From Xiphydria camelus (Eukaryota; Arthropoda; Insecta; Hymenoptera; Xiphydriidae), in NCBI GenBank assembly GCA_963678675.1, contig OY783192.1, positions 3,420,001 through 3,484,000 of the forward strand: a stretch of DNA of 64,000 nt, read 5' to 3'. A program made the position numbers and the translations under genes. Shown piece by piece: positions 45,196-58,528 of this stretch (position 1 is the stretch's first letter; every line of letters starts with the position of its first letter). The notes under the pieces are model-generated. The model had not been told where the DNA came from. It did no database searches and saw nothing but the letters and a program-made list of their open reading frames with translations.

Positions 45196-47601
45196 TATTT
45201 AGAATGCGAGAATTGTAGTATATTCTTTGTTATTCGTATATATGGTATCTCGTTCTTGACATCCTTTTTGTAACATTTGCAATTATTTTACCGAGGAGGG
45301 AACTAGTAGCATGAATGCGTTGTTACTTAGTAACAGCATAGGAGAGATGGAGAGAGAGAGAGAGATGTAACTATACTTATCGTATAATTATTACCCACCT
45401 TTGGTATATCATGGATCATGTTATTGTTCAATTACAAATTACTAAAGGGGAAGTTGGTATGTTAGCGCGAATGTTGTTGATGTAATATTTGTGTAAAGTT
45501 AAATTATTTTTCGTAATGGTGTGATCATTCCTTAAATTTGGTATTGTGGATCGTATTATCGTCGCGTTATCGCAGTTTTTAGTGTTTCCATTTGTAGCAA
45601 ATTTTATATAATTGGATGTAATAATAAAATAGTTTTGTTTAAATTTGTTAATACAATGAATGAGTTCCTACGCATCTTCAAATCTCGTAATGGATTATAT
45701 GTGAATATTGTAGATGATCAGTGTCTAATCCTATAAAGAGAATTAGTATCAGGTTTGTTTTACTAACGACAGAGTGGATATTGAATAGTAGTGGAAAGTG
45801 ACAATATTGAAACGACCATGCACTAAAAAAACTGAATCAGGTTAACGATTATTAGATACTACGATCGCAGGTGGGCAAAACCTTTGCTTGACGTCTGGTT
45901 TTATTCATACCGCCATAAAGATTTCTGTGTACATTTCTAAAACATTTTCCATGATAACCAGAAACTATAATTATTAGGAAATCTTAAATTCTTGATGTTT
46001 GTTGATTTGTATCAAGTACAGGAAAGCCTATATTTATAGTTCTTCCCATTTGACGCTCGAATGGTTTACAAAGATTTTATATAATTGTAGAGATTTATTT
46101 AAGAAATACGCAACGCAAAACCTAAAGAAATGTTGATAACCTACTGATTTGGTAAAATCTACCCTATGGGTGCCAAAGAATTACCAAAAAAAATGATCAA
46201 AGTAATTTTTTTGAACCTTTTTATACCGTAAAATATGTTAATTTAAACGAATCAAGAACGAAATGCGATCCTTCTCGCCCAGGGGGTGCTTTACGGTTGC
46301 GTCCGTTACTCGATAGGATACTTCTTTTACGGAAACATTATCAGTTTATACCACGCAGTCCTTTTGGAAATTTATCATAAATTTTTCGTATCTACCGAGT
46401 GTCCGCCGAGAAACCCCACTTTTTGAATTTCCCTGACATTTGACTTCGGTAGTGGTTGGGTCGGCGCTCTAGTCCTGATAGGCCAACTCTAACTATCAGA
46501 CCTATCAGGATTAGAGCACCGACCCAACCACTACCGAAGTCAAATGTCAGGGAAATTCAAAAAGTGGGGCTTCTCGGCGGACACTCGGTATATTCCGGTT
46601 TATCAACTTTTTTTGTGTGAAAAATGCTAAGATTCGAACACTATTGTTCATTTATGATACATTAAAATGATATTTATGACATTTTACTCTGCGCTGTGGC
46701 TAATATTGTTTCATATATAGTTGACGTATCTTGTAAATTCCTGTAATCATTAAACAGACGTTAAACGTTTATGTAAAATAACACTAATAGGATTACCCGG
46801 GGAACTAGCTAAATTCCTGAAATGGAATGTCTATCCACCATGTAAATATATAGCACGCTTCTTTACGGTTAGAATTATTAAAAAATAGGAATCAATAATC
46901 GCATTTTTGCATCAATAACACCATACATAAACACGGCAACCACGCTACATTGTCGATGTGATATATAACGTTACGAATCGGTAATCGCTATTTCACTCAA
47001 TAAAGAAGAGTATTTCAAAATGTCGATATAAGAAACGAATGTACGCTCACTACTATATTCACAGTCATAAATCAATAAAACTTAATTTTTCTCTTAATTG
47101 TTTCACGCAAGTATGAAACTAACTGCACATTAAATACAAATGATATTCTGCCGATCGATTGATGCAGGCAGATTGATACGATATTAATTACGCATCAAAG
47201 CTGTCGCGTATCAGATGCATGGCACATTTTATTTGTGATTTTGATCATTGGTCAAAATTAACATTTGATACGGGAAATGATCTCTCAATGGCTTGGTGTT
47301 ATATACGTCGAGAGAAGTCAGAACCCTCATACACATTACTTGCGTCATACTGTAACAGAAAATTGTGACGTTTGGTCAAGCTTTAGCTAGATAATACAAA
47401 TACCTATGCTAAGAGTGTCGTTTTATAAATAAATTATCTACCGTTCTCTCTGTGTGCGCTTATGTCATAAACATTATATTTTACATATTTACAAGCCATT
47501 TGTTATAGATTGATATATGTGAGAAGGACAGCTTTAGAAAGCGAGAAAGTATATATATAATATATAAAACAGTTACTTCGAATACGTTGAGTGGCCTTGA
47601 G
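45196..47601. other. AT-rich spacer between CHMP2A and the methyltransferase gene
   Basis: No ORF of note. A short (GA)n tract at about 45346-45366 and the 46395-46588 palindrome are the only structures seen. The right end must hold the 3' UTR of the minus-strand methyltransferase gene. Confidence 0.5.
46395..46588. repeat. Near-perfect 88-bp-arm palindrome
   Basis: Arms 46395-46482 and 46501-46588 match at 85 of 88 positions around an 18-base loop. The tips are ccgagtgtccgccgagaa and inverse, with TA on both sides. A transcript would form a long stable hairpin. Confidence 0.9.
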
Positions 47602-50600
47602 TCATATAGTCCAAACTTGCACCTTTTCCGCTACGATGCACCAACTGGCATGGTCGTAGTACGACGAAATTATATGGAGATTCTCAACGTACTTGTTAAT
47701 TAATTGGTCCAGCTCTCCTTCTCTGAATACATGATAATATTGAGGATACGTGATCGATCCACCGCCATGATCGGAGGGTAAAGATTCTTGTGAGGAGGAA
47801 GCGCTCAAAGTTCCGTTACTCGTAGCAGTGGTCACTAAACACTCGGAATTTATTGACGCTTGCTGCTTAGGCGCGGACATTCGCGAAGGTAGCTCCTCGG
47901 AGGCCGAACGAGTGCGATTGTGAACTTTGCGCTTGTCATTCGCATCATCGCACATAATATTAGTGGATTCCAAGGATGCGGTGCTATCGTTACGAAATTG
48001 TTCCGCCATGATCGACTCTTGAAACGATTCCGTTTGGCTACTATCACTGACGCTTATAGTATTTTCTATAGAGTCACCGATGTCGCTTGATTCGATGGAA
48101 TTAGTGAACCGAAGATACGGTTTCTCGGTAACATCCGTCGATGTAACTTCGTTCGGATCCGCATCTTCGGCGCGTAAGATAGTAGTTTCCACTAATCGTT
48201 GCTTGTCAGACGATTCTCTCGTATCATTTTCTCCCTCATTAATAAATTCTCCGTTATTCGAGACCAGCACGAAATCCATGATATTCTCAGAACTACTTCT
48301 GTGCATACATACATTATTAATTACATTCTCACTACTTACATCTGCGTTTGAGCATTCTAACCCAAGTAAACGATCACTTGGCTTATTGTCATTTTCTGAA
48401 TTATCTTCCTCATCGGTAGATTTGTTGCTTAACCTTGCGATCGTATTTACTAATTCACTATATTTACAAGATTCGATTGCTCCGCGAGACGGTGCATCGT
48501 CGTAACGCGGAGACGTCGACGGGGCATCATTCGCGTTAGCGGTAACGCCGGATTTCGCGTCCGACCCGAAAAAGTCCTCGCTTTTACCGTCAAAGTCTTT
48601 GGAAAGTTCGAGTTCCGTTTTTTGGCAATATTGGTCAATGTCGTGAATCAAATTCTCACTCAACTTTTCGGTGAAGTCGATCAAGTGCTGCCTGCACTCT
48701 TCGTTCCAATTCTTTTCTTCTGGCAGCGAGCACTTGGTCGTCTTCTTGAAATCACCCGCATTTTTTAGATCTATAGACGAAGCGCGAGTCTTCCATGGAT
48801 TTACAAATGTCGATGCTTTATCAGCGTTTACGCGTTCTTCCGATCGAGTCGCGTGCGAATTGTTGGGCGCTTTCAGTTGGATCGCCGTTTCAACGGCATC
48901 TTCCAAAGAACTCGCCACATTTGCCGCAGCTTCCAAAAGTCTCAGCGAGTGCGGTGACGCTAAAGGCGCGTCCGCCGACGTACCATTTGGATTTTGCTCC
49001 GCGAGCAGGTCGTATTTAATATCATCGGCTTGAGTAGTCTCAGAATTGCTCGAATTTCTAACTACGGTCTTACTCTCCTCAGATTGCGGTGCGTTCGTTC
49101 CATTCTTATCTGATTGCAAGTTCTCTGAAAGTAGAAAATATGTCATCGTTATTTTCCATTCTACGCATAAATAGAGATAACTCATTATTTTATCTCCTAA
49201 TACGTTTCTATAATAACATTATAATAGCTCCCGTCAAATCACGGTGCGCGGACCACAGCACAATCGAGCGTCTCAGAAAAATGCTATACGTAGGGGGGGG
49301 GGGGGGGGGGGTATTAGGTGTACTACGCCGCAGTGCTACCCGCACTGCACCTCCGCCTAACTACCACCAAACACTTAGCCAACGAGCGTTTGCTGTGCGA
49401 ACAGGCGTATTTACGTGTCACGTGTGGCCGAGAAACATGAAAAATAGATCAAGATAATCTTGCTTTATCATTCCATAGAAAATTACCTTTTTTTACTACG
49501 AATCGCTCGTCGGATATCACACTGATCACAGAACCAACTGACTCTGGCGACGATACCACGCTCGAGTCGCTATCCGCGTCGTCTGTTTCTGGATTGAAAA
49601 GATCCAGCGATAGAAGACGAGGCAACGGTCTCATCACTGCTTCCAGTCGTCCAGGTGCGGCGGTTGAAGCACGTCGCACCAATGGAAATGATGGTTTCGC
49701 GCATCGAGTAGCAAAACCAGGCTTTTGCTTCAATAATTCTTTGATCTGATTCAATCTAGCTTTTCGACTTTCCTCCTCGTTGATCGATTCCATGAGAAAA
49801 GTTTCCGCTATCTTTTCTTGCGCGGACGTCAATGCGTCCTCGAGTGCCGGTATAAGCGAAGCAGTGTCGTCCGTCAGCTCAGCTTCGTCAGATATTATTG
49901 CTTTAGAATCCGAGTAGTTATCGTCGTCGACGGTCCTCGTCTTCAATGAGAATTTCTGCTCTTTAACGTTAGTCTTTTCGCGCTCATCGACCTTGTCCTT
50001 GAGTTTAGGACTCTGAGAATCGACGACGTCGTTCGTTTTAGACGAGGTACTTTCGGGCTCATTGCCCGAGATCAACTTGTCGAATATAGACATTTGCTGG
50101 CTACTGGGAAAAGGACCGAATAGCGGTCTACTGGGAAACGAAGTAAAGGTACGAGGTGATAATCTAGGAGGGCTAGGGGGTGGTAGCGATTTACTGGTAG
50201 CGGGGAATTGCTTGAGGAGGGGAGATATGGGGACCAGTTTCAACCTTGATCCTGAGAAATCGGGAGGGTGTTTGACGTGGGGTGACGGAGGTGCCGATGT
50301 GGCATTCAATTGATATCTGGGTGGCGCTGATATGACTTCAACGAGGGGTGAAACATCCTGCTTTGGCACGTAGATAACTGAAGCAAAACTGTCCTCCGAA
50401 TCGACACTCGTATCACTTTGCAAACTACTGTCTTTAGAGGAATCCGATCCATCTTCGCGCGATAACCGTCTTTCGATGCTATCGACGTCGCGCTTTATCA
50501 CCGTTGTTGCTACTTTATCCACGAGCTTAATTTTCGACGAGACCAATTCACAGTTCACCGTAGAAGCCGTCGAGATCTCCGTTTCTCCCGATTTCCATCC

Positions 50601-53309
50601 TTGAAGTATCCTCACAAAGCCATTTTTAATTGACATTCCGGACACCTTTTCTATGTTTGTAGTTGATTGTTTAATTTTATTCGTAAGGCCACTTTTCAAG
50701 AGTTGAAATCGTTTAGTCGCGTTCCCAGAATAAATCGAATCTTTCAGTGCCTCGAATGTTTTTCTTTTACACATGATCTCTTCGTTCAGCGAGGCTTGTT
50801 TCATTATGTTCTGTCGTACTCTTTCCCTTTCCTGCAATCTCTCCATCGACATTAATTCCTCGTTCATTGAATTTTGCTTATGTACATTCGCTCGTTTCGT
50901 GGGAAACTGCGTTGGAACCTATTCAATGTTAAATTAATGATTATACGTCGAACGGGTATAACAGAAAACGTTAATAAAAAATTAAGCGTGAATTGTATAG
51001 AACGTGTGATATTTACCTGGAAATCTGGAAGATCTTTAATTATTTCTTGAATGGCAGTGTTTTCAGGAATTTCCAAACAAATGTCATCTATGAAGTGGGA
51101 CTTTTGCTTTACGAGTCGCGGCTTAGAAGTGTTGAGCGGTGATGTTTTGAACTGTTCGTCGGATAGGGTATCGGATATCAGCGTACTGCAAAGCCCCGGA
51201 ATGCTAGATCTCGATCGTACTAAGTCGTGTCGTTGTATTTCTATGATATCCCCCAGACTTTTGGATTTTATGCTCAGAGTGTCCGGAAACTTATTAATCG
51301 TGACGTTGATATCTTCGAGTCGCCGTAATTCTATAGGTAGATCGTCTATATCCTCGCTGTCCTCGTGTTCGATATACCTTCGTTCCTTACCGGCCCCACT
51401 GTGCCAATTTTCGAGGAACCAAGGACGACTTCCAGGTCCCCGCTTGCCACCTGCCAATTTCTGCAAATCAAAAATATCGGCATTCGTGATGCGTAATTCA
51501 ATGCTCGCAGCTGGCAACTACTGTTGATGAGAAACCAATATCGTATCGGTCTCCCTCTCTATAATTGATACCACGTATCGCATTATTTACAAAATACCAT
51601 ATGTCTTCGAAAGCACAATTGTAACGTACATACCTGTAAAGCTCGGCGAAAGAAACTGTAACACGTTTCGTTTGGACTAGAGAGGCTACTCGTCGAAGGA
51701 GAGGGACTGAAGACAGGATCGATCCAATAACTTTTGCTTCTACATTTCTCTTGACTAGCTCTAAAGTGAATGTTAAACAACGTAATTAGTCTGTACTCCA
51801 TTGACTAATTCTAAAGTCAATGTTTTTAAACACATTTACCGAATCACCAATTCATGCACAATCGTACTTGGCAAAAACAAATTCTGTATATCGTGTCGAT
51901 GCAGAACACCGCGAGTTTCTTTTTTCCAAAGATATAAACATTTATAAGATATGCTAGATAGAACTGTTTCTAGACTAAGAAATAATGAGAACGATAGAAC
52001 GACGGCATCGATTTAATCACAGCAAATATAGGGGCTTTGTCGCGTGCTCGTACCTTTTAGATATCGGTGTATCCTTCTGCACTGTTTGATTGTGGTTCAT
52101 TTCATCGGCAAAAGGTATTCCAGAAGCTCTTGTTCTATTCAATGACGAACCGAGGCAATACGCTTTAGGCCATGGAACCAAAACATCTTGAGACTCGAAC
52201 TGAAAGGACAGAAAAATAATTAAAAGTGTAATACGACTTATAATTGGAATGGAATGGACGCAATGGAAAGACGAGATGATGTTTCTCTAACGCGGACGTC
52301 GCGATCACGTACCTTCCTGTGTCTTTGTTCCATGGCCCATACTGAAATGACCAAACGTCCGCCTATTCTCAACACTCGGGCCAATTCCTTCAGGGCATGT
52401 ACCCGCCTCTCCGTCGTTGCGAAGTGATGAACAACGGCGATCGACAATACGGCGTCGAAGCTTTCATCTCGGAAGGGTAACGCTAAATTATCACAAATTA
52501 AAACCTGAAATAGAACGGTACCTCGTTAAGTTTCTCCACGGCGAAGCCGCGGTATCCGATCGGATTTTCATAGCGCGTGCACTCACTTCGTTTTCCTTCT
52601 CACGCGCTATCTCCGTGAGTTTCTTACATCGATCCGCCCCTACTTTGAATATGCTTTGATTGACGCTTAGATATTTTCCATTCCCGCAACCTGCCGAGAG
52701 AAATGCGTGTAGCGCTGTATTTTAAAGAGATAATGACGATATCATCGGGTACGTAGTCTTGAGGCGTGTACTTGTTAAAAATAAATTGAAAAGTTTGATT
52801 CAACCGATAAAAGGAGGCGGGAAAGTTTAAGATCGCGAGAGACGCCGAAGAGATTAGATAATACGTATCACGGAGAGAAGAATATATTAATCACTGTTAT
52901 ACTAAATAGATAATAGAGTTGACATTTTGGGGAAAGTATTGCGTTCAATTGCTCTGCTGTATGACGACAATTGACATGCGTTTAGTGAAGTTCACCAGAG
53001 GCATGTCGACTATTGTCATACAGGAAAGCAATGCACGCAATACTTTCCCGAAAATGTCAAGTCTATTATCTGGTACAACAGTGATTAATATACTCTTCTC
53101 TCCGTGTACAGATTCAAGAATAACTACCAACACTACGTACCAACGTCACAAACGAGAGCTCCTGGTTCGAGTTCCTCGAGAAACTGATATATACGCGGCC
53201 AGTGTCGACTTTGGGCAGTTTTTTCGGCATACTGTTCGTAGACATCGTGGACGTACGCTTGCTCCAAGGCCACAGACCGAGCTACCTGCTCCCCGTCGCT
53301 CTCAGACAT
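47602..53309 (-). CDS. TRMT9B: TRMT9B/fid-type SAM-dependent methyltransferase with long disordered insertion
   Basis: Homologue of the tRNA-methyltransferase-9-like family (human TRMT9B/KIAA1456; fly fid). Exons (high to low): 53309-53141, 52690-52587, 52504-52313, 52199-52054, 51760-51634, 51460-51017, 50918-49487, 49124-47602; 1378 residues, phases consistent. The class I methyltransferase fold is residues 18-152: VHDVYEQYAEK, SAM motif I CDVGCGNGKY (54-63), CDNLALPFRD (95-104), VVHHFATTERR (115-125) and VWAMEQ (146-151). Residues about 170-1330 are low-complexity Ser/Asp/Asn-rich. The tail YHVFREGELDQLINKYVENL...YYDHASW...EKVQVWTI is the conserved C-terminal strand of the family, split from the core by the insertion. 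Human TRMT9B has about 450 residues. Intron 7 holds a G19 tract and intron 1 a MITE. Confidence 0.93.
49293..49311. repeat. Homopolymer of 19 G
   Basis: Uninterrupted G run on the plus strand, in intron 7 of the minus-strand methyltransferase gene, so the pre-mRNA carries C19. May form a G-quadruplex on the plus strand. Length could be a sequencing or assembly estimate. Confidence 0.9.
52868..53107. mobile_element. MITE with ACACGGAGAGAAG ends, methyltransferase intron 1
   Basis: The left arm (cacggagagaag, attaatcactgtt, gacattttggggaaagtatt) returns inverted at the right end ending ctctccgtgt, arms about 95 bases. No ORF. Confidence 0.8.
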
Positions 53310-56084
53310 CCCTCTCGCTGAGATGGTTTGCCCTCATCCACACGTATGGCCACACTACTGAAAGTTGCCGATACAATTCATGCGGGAGGAGTTTAAGCGT
53401 TTGCGAGTAATGACGAGTAGATGGACTCGTATAAGCGACGAGCGAGATAAACTGGAACACTCTCTCTCTCTCTCTGAAGCTCACCCTTGACTACCAGGGT
53501 GGGTAACCGTAGCTGAAGGCTACGAAGAGTGTTCCATTCTATTCTACTTTCTTTTATACAGCGAATGCATGTATGGAACAAATCCATTGAAATTATATTT
53601 CAAATCTCGAAGAATCAACAGAAAAAATGTTAATGAACAACGTGAATTCCGGATTATTTTTTAATTATTTGCGCGACGCGTTATCGACTACTGGAAAAGA
53701 CACACGTGCATCTAATTCCATATCAACGATACTCGTATGGCAATAGCTATTCGCGCAGCTGTGCGGAAGATTCGACAAAATCGAATAGAACAGGCAAACG
53801 CGCACGTATAGAGACCGGATAGAAGTGTTAGGCGTTTTTCTACACATTCCTATATGTGCGCATATGACCAGTCATCCATTTAGCCGCTACCGTGGCAGAC
53901 TTTTTCAAAAACATCGATAGAAATAGCGGTTAATCACTAACGCAGAAGGACCCGAGAATCAGTGTTTGACGTGATGGTTTGAAGAATTTCATATTTCTCG
54001 AGAACATATAACGCAGAAACCTCCGGCAGTAAGGCAACGCATGCCATATGCACTTTCAGGAGTTGATTCGTAACCGGAGCGGCTCTGGTGTCTTCGTTCT
54101 TTCGCATTCGAAACGCGAATGTTTCGGGCCATTTCATTCCGAACCCCGCAATCACGGAATATCGCGAGCAATCCCTGCAATCGACGCTTCTTACCGCAGA
54201 GCGCGTTCACAGGCTCAGATTATCCGGCAGAGTGCAACCGCAATAAAACAAATCTTGCAAAACGCGAAGGATCTTCTTCTCTACCGAGAGCTTCTCGCGC
54301 GCGGAGGGACCGGAAGTGCCTCTACCGCCGCTCCGTCGATGTCTCAAGAAGGGTACGGTGTAAGCGCGGCACCAGCGCAGAAAACCCGCGGAATCTTCGG
54401 TGCGTATGAAGGTCACGATGGCCCACAGGGTGCACTGATTACGGACTTTACGTTTTGTCAGCAGGTACAGCTGACATACGTCCAGAAACATAATTAAATC
54501 GATCACGCTCGTCCCTTTCTCCATCAATGAAGGGAAGAATCCACCACCAACGCCTACAGCCGAGCAGTCCTCGCTGCCGTGCGGCGAAGATGTACGCGGA
54601 AGATGCACTCTCCGATAATCGAATCGGGCGAATTTTACAGCCTCCCGCCGGAGGCGACGGAAAGGAAATTTCACCTCGTGAGTTTCTAAGACAACCGAGG
54701 CCCGATCAACGCGCTCGCGTTGTGCGCTGCACGGGCATGTTGCACGGAGCACTGCACTCCGGCAGGCTGCAGCAGGTGGATGGAGCACGCTTCAAAGAGC
54801 GGAGAGGCATCATCGATGAAGAGACAGCGGCTGCGCGCTGAATGTATTCGATATCCCTTTCACACATAACTGGGTTAGTTTCAGCGTGCGCTAGTTTAAC
54901 TCATTTATAGATGTCGAGCCAGCCGTTCCGCCCCCCGGCACTCGCGTCAACCGGGGAAACGATCGGCGGCCGCGAGGGGTTGAAACTCGCGGTATCGGAA
55001 GTCGGAGAAATCCGTGCCGTGTCTTCTTCGAAGAAGAGGAGGAAGGAGGATATCGCGATCGGCCGGACACCGCGTCCGATTTCGGGAAGATTTCTCGTTA
55101 GATTTCTCTTCGGTGGACGAAGTTGACGCGAGGAACCTTTCGAAATGCCTATCGGGAGGATTGCCGCGCCGTCGTATACCATAATTATCGCGGCGCCGTT
55201 TAGGAAGTCGCACGCGTAATATCGTATCGCCGTGGCGAGAGAAAGTTATTTTCTGTCGGAACACGCGTTTCTTTTCGGATGGGATTCCTGTTTCGTGCGG
55301 CGCGATGAGGAATTCCAAAGTTGGCAAACAGGTAGTTCCACGCGGAACGGGTCGCGGGTCTTTGTCTGGTGCGAAGCTTCGGCGGCGTTGTTTACGCCCG
55401 ATGTCGTAAACGGCCGAAGGACGCCGCCGAAATGACCGAATCGATCGTCTGGTTGAGGTGTATCTAAAATTCGCGCGATTAAAATTCATACGAATTCGAT
55501 AGGTATGCATGTACGTCTCGGGCGACTTTAATCGCAGTCGCGCATCGATCGTAGGAAGAGGAGGATTCGACGAGGTGTTGAACGCGCGACTGTGAAATTC
55601 AAATTTCGTTCGATTCCGTAATAAGTGCGAGTATCCCAGTCAGATACTTCTAATTTACGGGATGTGACAAGTTAAAGGTGCTTGAAATTTTCTTGATTTT
55701 AACGGGAAATTAACAAAAATCGTTTGTCACCAGTGTAAATTGCAAATGATACATCGAATTTAGATCGTGACGTGATCTAAATTTGACGTTATAAATGAAT
55801 TTACATAAAATTTAACTTACCGAATCACACTAATCACACACTAAAAATTTACTTATTTTCAAAGCATAATTTCATCATTCGTTTCCATAAATAACAGTGC
55901 CAATGGAGGACTCATAAAACAGACATAGTATAGCTGCATGTCGTGATCTAGGTTTTCGTAGAGTTGCTGTAAAATTTACGTCATATGTCTGGCTGGGTAT
56001 TCGTCAGAACGAGACGACCGGGCGGCGCGATTATTACGAATTGAAAACGTTTCGACCGTGCTTCGATGCCGAAATAATAGAGTG
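53310..56084. other. CpG-rich upstream region, unassigned open frames
   Basis: 5' side of the methyltransferase gene. 53940-55440 is CpG-rich and open in several frames on both strands (for example minus 54207-54788, 193 codons, with a hydrophobic VIDLIMFLDVCQLYLL segment). No frame shows family motifs, and splice sites do not join them into a recognisable protein. Confidence 0.4.
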
Positions 56085-57535
56085 AGATCCCAGAGCCCCC
56101 AGACCTATATCATTTTAGCAAAGCTAATATTTTGTGAATAAATAGTGTTATATGTAGTTAAGAACGTATACGTACTTGCTAGCTCGAAAGCGAGGCCGTT
56201 TAACAGGTAACAGGTGCAAAAGATACAGAAAAACCTTGCTCACCTACGTTAAAGTATGAAAGCTGGTTTTTATATATGTTTTACAGAATATTGTTAAAAA
56301 CCAACATTCATTATTGCCAGACACTTTCCGTGGGCCCTAACTTCCGCTAGACGCTTTAAAGTTCGCAAAAAAATGAGGTAACCTACGTCATAGTAGCAAG
56401 CCTAAATTGTATATATGGTACTTGAGTTACTATTTTAAGACCTATTGTAAACTGCCAGACCAATCCGATGGGCCAAACATCCCCCCAGACACGATAAAAG
56501 TTCCGCTATGAGTATGAGCGCGAGGGCATTATTCATGCGCACGAGTGCGAGTGAGATGTACTCGGCGCATGGATCTCTCTTTCTTATCGCATGGACTACT
56601 CTGTGTGTGTTAAGGTATTTCTTCTCCAAAACCACTTTTCTCTAAAATTTGAAATTTTGGTCAAATAGAGATTGAGGTATTCTGCACCTCTTCTAATTTT
56701 TTTCAGATTTTTTTACACGTTGTTTAATTGTTATTAATATTTTTTCAAAGACACTTTTATACCTACGTGTTCCCTATACCCAAGCCGTAAAAATGACACA
56801 TTTTTACCTTTTTATGGAAAACTGTTCTGTAAATATTTTTGAAAAACTAGAGAGATGGAGAAAAAAATTAGAAATTTATTTAAAAAAAACATGCATTCAT
56901 TAATTTCTGCATTAAAAATATTAGTTAACATTAAGCCCACCGTTACCCCTCGCATCATAATACCATTTAGGTCCAGTTTTCTAGGTAGACCACAGTCTTC
57001 CCGTCATTTATAGCTATTCGCAAACTAATTAATTTACTTGTTTTTAAAGAGGATTTAAATAACGATGCAGACGATGGTGATGATGAATTAAATATTCAAT
57101 TTCAAGATTGCTAGGATGATAAAATACAAAACTTTGACGATGATGACAACGAAGATTAAGAGTTAATAATATGATAATTAATAATTATAAATGATATTTT
57201 TTACCAATAGTTTTTTACATTGTAATTCATGTATCTTTGATAGTTGTAAGACAAAAAAAACAGTAAATCATCATTTTATTGAATTGATTGTTATTGAAAA
57301 TTATTAATTTTCATACATATACACAGTAAAAAATATTCGTCCTTGCATAAAAAAAATTGCGTGTTACAATTTAAATTAAACAATTTCTTCGTTTTCACGT
57401 GTAAATTAAACACAATGAAATATAAATCTATAAAAATTCGTAGTTTAATCGCCAAGAATTTTAACACAGCTTGGTATTACTTTTATCATACATCTGTATA
57501 AATATTTTTTACGCGCCATATACATTATGTTAAGC

Positions 57536-58528
57536 CTTATGTCATCGGAATAGTCTGGCCAGACTATTTTGAATTTCAAACTATTAATTTCGATGGAAAA
57601 TATTCAACTACAGACGGCATATTCCATGTTATCCTCAACTGGCATGTAAACTACGGAAATAAATGACGCACACAAATTCTGTGTATCGGTGATGGTCTTG
57701 GGCGTAGCTTAAACCATTTTACTACGCTGGTCGTCGGAATAGTCTGGCTAGACTACTGTGTTTCATACGTACGTATGAATGGAACATTTTTGTGATTTGG
57801 CGTAATAAAATCGGTAATTTGTGGCTCAATTGTTTATGATGTGTTGAAGTGTTTATTATTATCTAGTAGCTAATATTGCGTTTTTTCATTCTGTGTACAA
57901 TATCGAGTGCCATATGACTCCTTGCTATTTTTTTCGATAATTTTGTTTTCGTTTCTTTATTTATTTCTTTACTGTTCGCACTGCCTAAAAAATCCACGTG
58001 GAATTCCACGTGTACTGCCTACGCGGAATCCACGCGGATGTCCATGTGGTGAATGGGTATTCCGTACGAACTGATGAGAATCCACGTTGAATTCCACGTG
58101 GACTGCTAGTGTAGATAATTCGCTTGGGATTCCACGAGGAATCACATGTGAAATTCCGTATGGACTGTACACATGGAACACAACGTAGATTATCTATGTG
58201 GATTGCAGGGCTTTTTTTTGCAAGCAATTTCACTATTATTTATTATATGATATTGTATGTCTATATCGACACATAAAAAATTTCCAAGGAGATTATCCAC
58301 GTGAACAGTCCACGTTACATTTCAAAACACTTTCAAGGTAAAAAATACCACTTACACACACACACATCCTCGGACACTAATTTCCACTTACACATACTTC
58401 AATACACACAAGCACACAATACATAATAGCAAACATTGTACACCTGGATATTACGCGCTATTTTTACTTGTAGACTGACTAGACTACTTCCGACGACGTA
58501 AAGGTGGAATTCTATCCGATGACATAAG
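57536..58528. mobile_element. Nested inverted-repeat element inside the 3.1-kb element
   Basis: ccttatgtcatcgga near 57536 is inverted at about 58514-58528 (tccgatgacataagg). The motif cggaatagtctggc.agacta occurs at about 57549 and 57732 in one direction, and a diverged inverse (tagactacttccgacgac) lies near 58484. Confidence 0.5.
57992..58200. repeat. Degenerate minisatellite of CCACGTGGAATT type
   Basis: Diverged, partly palindromic copies of ttccacgtggac occur about ten times (CACGTG cores at about 57995, 58007 and 58097). The sequence can form alternating hairpins. It sits in the centre of the 3.1-kb element. Confidence 0.65.

Noticed and set aside
56435..56635. 66-codon minus ORF in the long inverted arm
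   Set aside because: Duplicated only because the arm is repeated; no coding features.
57969..58233. ORFs with PRGI-type repeats
   Set aside because: Result of translating the CCACGTGGAATT minisatellite.
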